Below are positions 62,279 to 64,000 of a stretch of 64,000 nt of DNA, piece by piece (within the stretch, counting starts at the first letter, position 1; each line of letters opens with the position of its first letter). The DNA is from Gemmatimonadota bacterium (GTDB lineage Bacteria > JAAXHH01): positions 17,233-81,232 of the forward strand of contig VXRC01000029.1 of assembly GCA_009838645.1 (NCBI GenBank), read 5' to 3'. Made by a program: the position numbers and the translations under genes. A model generated the notes under the pieces. The model saw nothing but the letters and a program-made list of their open reading frames with translations, had not been told where the DNA came from and did not search any database.

Positions 62279-64000
62279 TCAGTCCGTCACGATCTGGCCG
62301 TCGAAGGCCTTCACGATTTTTTGGACGGCCGGATCTTTCGCGGCGCCCGTGCGGGCGTTTGCCGCCTGGCCGCCTGTTTTGCCGGCCGTAGTGGTGCCCT
62401 GTGCTTCGCTGTCGATTTCTACAGCCGAACCGGGATACTCGTCCAGGCCGGCCCCGGCGATATCCGCCTGGTCGATACCGCCTTCCATCTCCGCTTCAGC
62501 GATATCCGCCTGGTCGATACCGCCTTCCATCTCCGCTTCGGCGTCATCCGAGCGGTTGCCACCGGCTATCTCCGCTTCGGCGTCTACAGTTCTGCTGCTG
62601 TCCCCGGCCATCCTGGTATCGGCGTCACCGGTCTTTTGGTCGGCGTTTATCTCTTCGGCGTTTTCCTCTTCGGCGCTTTCGTCGATCTCGCATTCGATAC
62701 GTACTGGGATTCCCAGCACTTCTTTGCATACCGACTGTATCATTTGCGAGTTCTCACGTTTTTCGACCCGTTCCTTTACAAAGACCTGTCCTGACTCGAA
62801 CCCGAGCGTAATCGTGGCGGGACCTCCCGACCCTTCTTCATCTGGCGGCGAAAAACTCTTTATCTCGACTTCCTTCAACTGCCTGCCCAGGAAGCCTGGT
62901 TGCCTGGCGATCTCGTCCACGATGGAGGGCCATCGGTTGCGGGCTGTCTGGAGATCCAGTTTCGGCGAAGCCGGAGCGCCCGCCGATGACTCGGAGGATG
63001 CCGTCGAAGTCGGTGTGGCCGCCGATGACTCGGTGGATGCCGCGGGGCTTCGGTCCGCATCATCGGCTGGTGCAGGTCCCGATGGGGCTGCCACCGATGG
63101 GGGAGGTGGAGGTGCGGAGCCAGAAGATGGATCTGCAGGCTGAGCAGACGGGGCTTCGGAAGCCTCTGTGCCGGAAGCCTCTGTCCCGGACGCCTCTGTG
63201 CTGGACGCCTCTGTGCCTGATACTTTGCCCCCCTCTTCCGTTCCCACGCGCCGGGCCATTTCGGACAACCGGGTCATGACGTCCGTCAGTTGAACCGAGC
63301 GGGCCATGCGTATCATGCGGACGACGCCCGTCTCGAGCTGCACCCGGGGAAGCGCGCTGTTCTTAACCGCCTGTTCCATCTGCGTGGCCAGCTGGGAGAG
63401 CCGGAGCAGGTCTTCCGTCTCGAATCGTCCGGCCTGTTCCCGGAAGCGGTCCAACGCGAGGGCGGCGTCGCCGATCAGCACTTCCGCTTCGGGCGCCGCC
63501 TTGACGACGAGCAGGTTGCGCAGGTGTTCCAGGATGCCCAGGACAATCTCTTCGAGATCGTGCCCCTGGCCGAAGATCCGGTCGACCAGGTCCAGCCCTT
63601 TGGGCACATCCTGCTCCGCCACGATGTCCAGCAACTCGAAATAGACGTCCTGGTCCACGATGCCCAGGACCTCCGCCGCCTCGCGGGCGGTCAGCGCGGT
63701 GCCGCCGAAGGCGACGACCTGGTCCAGCAGGCTTTCGGCGTCCCGCATGCTGCCGTCCACCCGGCGCGCGATCAGGGCGAGGGCCTCGCGCTGGACGTCG
63801 TACCCGCTCTTCTCGCTGATCATGGCGAGGTGATCCACGATGGTGGGCCCCGATATGCGCCGGAAGTCGAATCGCTGGCAACGGGAGAGCACGGTGGGGA
63901 TCACCTTCCGGGGGTCCGTCGTCGCGAAGATGAAGTACACGTGGGCAGGCGGCTCTTCGAGCGTCTTCAACAGGGCGTTGAAGGCCTCCTTGGTCAGCAT
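62279..64000 (-). CDS. dnaX: DNA polymerase III subunit gamma/tau (5' end outside window)
   Basis: The frame is open to the right edge, so roughly the first 125 residues (including Walker A) are missing. The visible part starts with KEAFNALLKTLEEPPAHVYFIF (clamp-loader ATPase), the SRC arginine-finger region (VLSRCQRFDF) and domain III to about residue 230. A long low-complexity Ser/Thr/Glu/Ala/Pro linker, a beta-like domain near 350-430 and a highly acidic repetitive tail follow. I see no A-AAA-AAG-type slippery site in the visible middle part for a gamma frameshift. Confidence 0.93.
   Translation of the reverse strand: MLTKEAFNALLKTLEEPPAHVYFIFATTDPRKVIPTVLSRCQRFDFRRISGPTIVDHLAMISEKSGYDVQREALALIARRVDGSMRDAESLLDQVVAFGGTALTAREAAEVLGIVDQDVYFELLDIVAEQDVPKGLDLVDRIFGQGHDLEEIVLGILEHLRNLLVVKAAPEAEVLIGDAALALDRFREQAGRFETEDLLRLSQLATQMEQAVKNSALPRVQLETGVVRMIRMARSVQLTDVMTRLSEMARRVGTEEGGKVSGTEASSTEASGTEASGTEASEAPSAQPADPSSGSAPPPPPSVAAPSGPAPADDADRSPAASTESSAATPTSTASSESSAGAPASPKLDLQTARNRWPSIVDEIARQPGFLGRQLKEVEIKSFSPPDEEGSGGPATITLGFESGQVFVKERVEKRENSQMIQSVCKEVLGIPVRIECEIDESAEEENAEEINADQKTGDADTRMAGDSSRTVDAEAEIAGGNRSDDAEAEMEGGIDQADIAEAEMEGGIDQADIAGAGLDEYPGSAVEIDSEAQGTTTAGKTGGQAANARTGAAKDPAVQKIVKAFDGQIVTD
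62458..62541. repeat. 42-bp in-frame duplication in the dnaX tail
   Basis: 62458-62499 and 62500-62541 are nearly identical and encode the repeated acidic unit EAEMEGGIDQADIA. Because 42 is a multiple of 3, the frame is kept. Confidence 0.9.

Noticed and set aside
62318..62326. Run of six A on the minus strand near the dnaX end, considered as a gamma/tau frameshift site
   Set aside because: It lies about 15 codons from the stop, far from the position where a gamma product would end, and is not the A-AAA-AAG heptamer.

Overview
The window is 64 kb of high-GC DNA, packed with genes, from a Gram-negative bacterium. No phage or IS element and no rRNA is visible. Gram-negative traits are a lipoprotein with a SPOR domain, a heptose-activation pair (gmhA/hddA type) and signal peptides leading to periplasmic domains. 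A GWxTD-like/TPR protein, very large FtsX-type permeases, a GH116 enzyme, a PcRGLX/YetA-like lyase and a DUF6785-type membrane protein together suggest an uncultured lineage near the FCB group (for example Latescibacterota or Gemmatimonadota). That placement is inference only.

Left part (1-27.7 kb), accessory and catabolic: the 3' part of a peptidoglycan amidase with LysM-like repeats, a Na+/alanine-type symporter, and a GH116 glycosidase with an odd Cys-Cys-rich insertion, all on the + strand. A minus-strand signalling/envelope group follows: GWxTD-like TPR protein, ABC ATPase, MacB/FtsX permease, NarL-type response regulator and a histidine kinase carrying a PDZ domain. Next come a PcRGLX/YetA-like lyase, an AstE/ASPA-like deacylase, a hicAB module and an FAD amine oxidase. 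These face a minus-strand set of polar amino-acid ABC transporter (two permeases and an ATPase, no binding protein), creatininase-like hydrolase, cupin and alanine-glyoxylate-type aminotransferase. A SPOR lipoprotein and a secreted TPR protein close this part.

Middle (27.7-44.3 kb): pyrR-pyrB-pyrC lie at the end of a tightly overlapping minus-strand operon. It starts with a 1542-residue fusion of a degenerate M28 peptidase domain to an FtsX permease, followed by a sugar-phosphate-isomerase-like protein. Then come a DUF6785-like polytopic membrane protein, a DHDPS-family protein, and pyruvate dehydrogenase E1 (aceE) and E2 (aceF) without E3.

Right part (44.3-64 kb): one co-directional minus-strand housekeeping block. 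In transcription order it reads dnaX, ybaB, recR, pgsA, pgpA, cinA, thpR, recX, alaS, an rmlD-like reductase, hddA-like, gmhA-like, ispE, prs, rplY, pth, rpsF, rpsR, rplI, a small membrane protein, tRNA-Val/Asp/Leu, an argE-like gene, ychF and a short secreted thioredoxin-like gene.

Two things stand out. (1) The thioredoxin-like gene at 44328-44909 is interrupted by one in-frame TGA exactly where the first Cys of a CxxC motif belongs (UGHC), and a hairpin that fits a bacterial SECIS lies just downstream, so it is a candidate exported selenoprotein. (2) Many intergenic gaps hold short tandem duplications (10-67 bp period), and several copy the last codons and stop of the neighbouring gene (aceE, ychF, pth, cinA, the DHDPS gene, the aminotransferase). 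Two enzymes also show single substitutions at key residues: YchF Walker A Lys to Asn and PyrC substrate-binding Arg to Cys.
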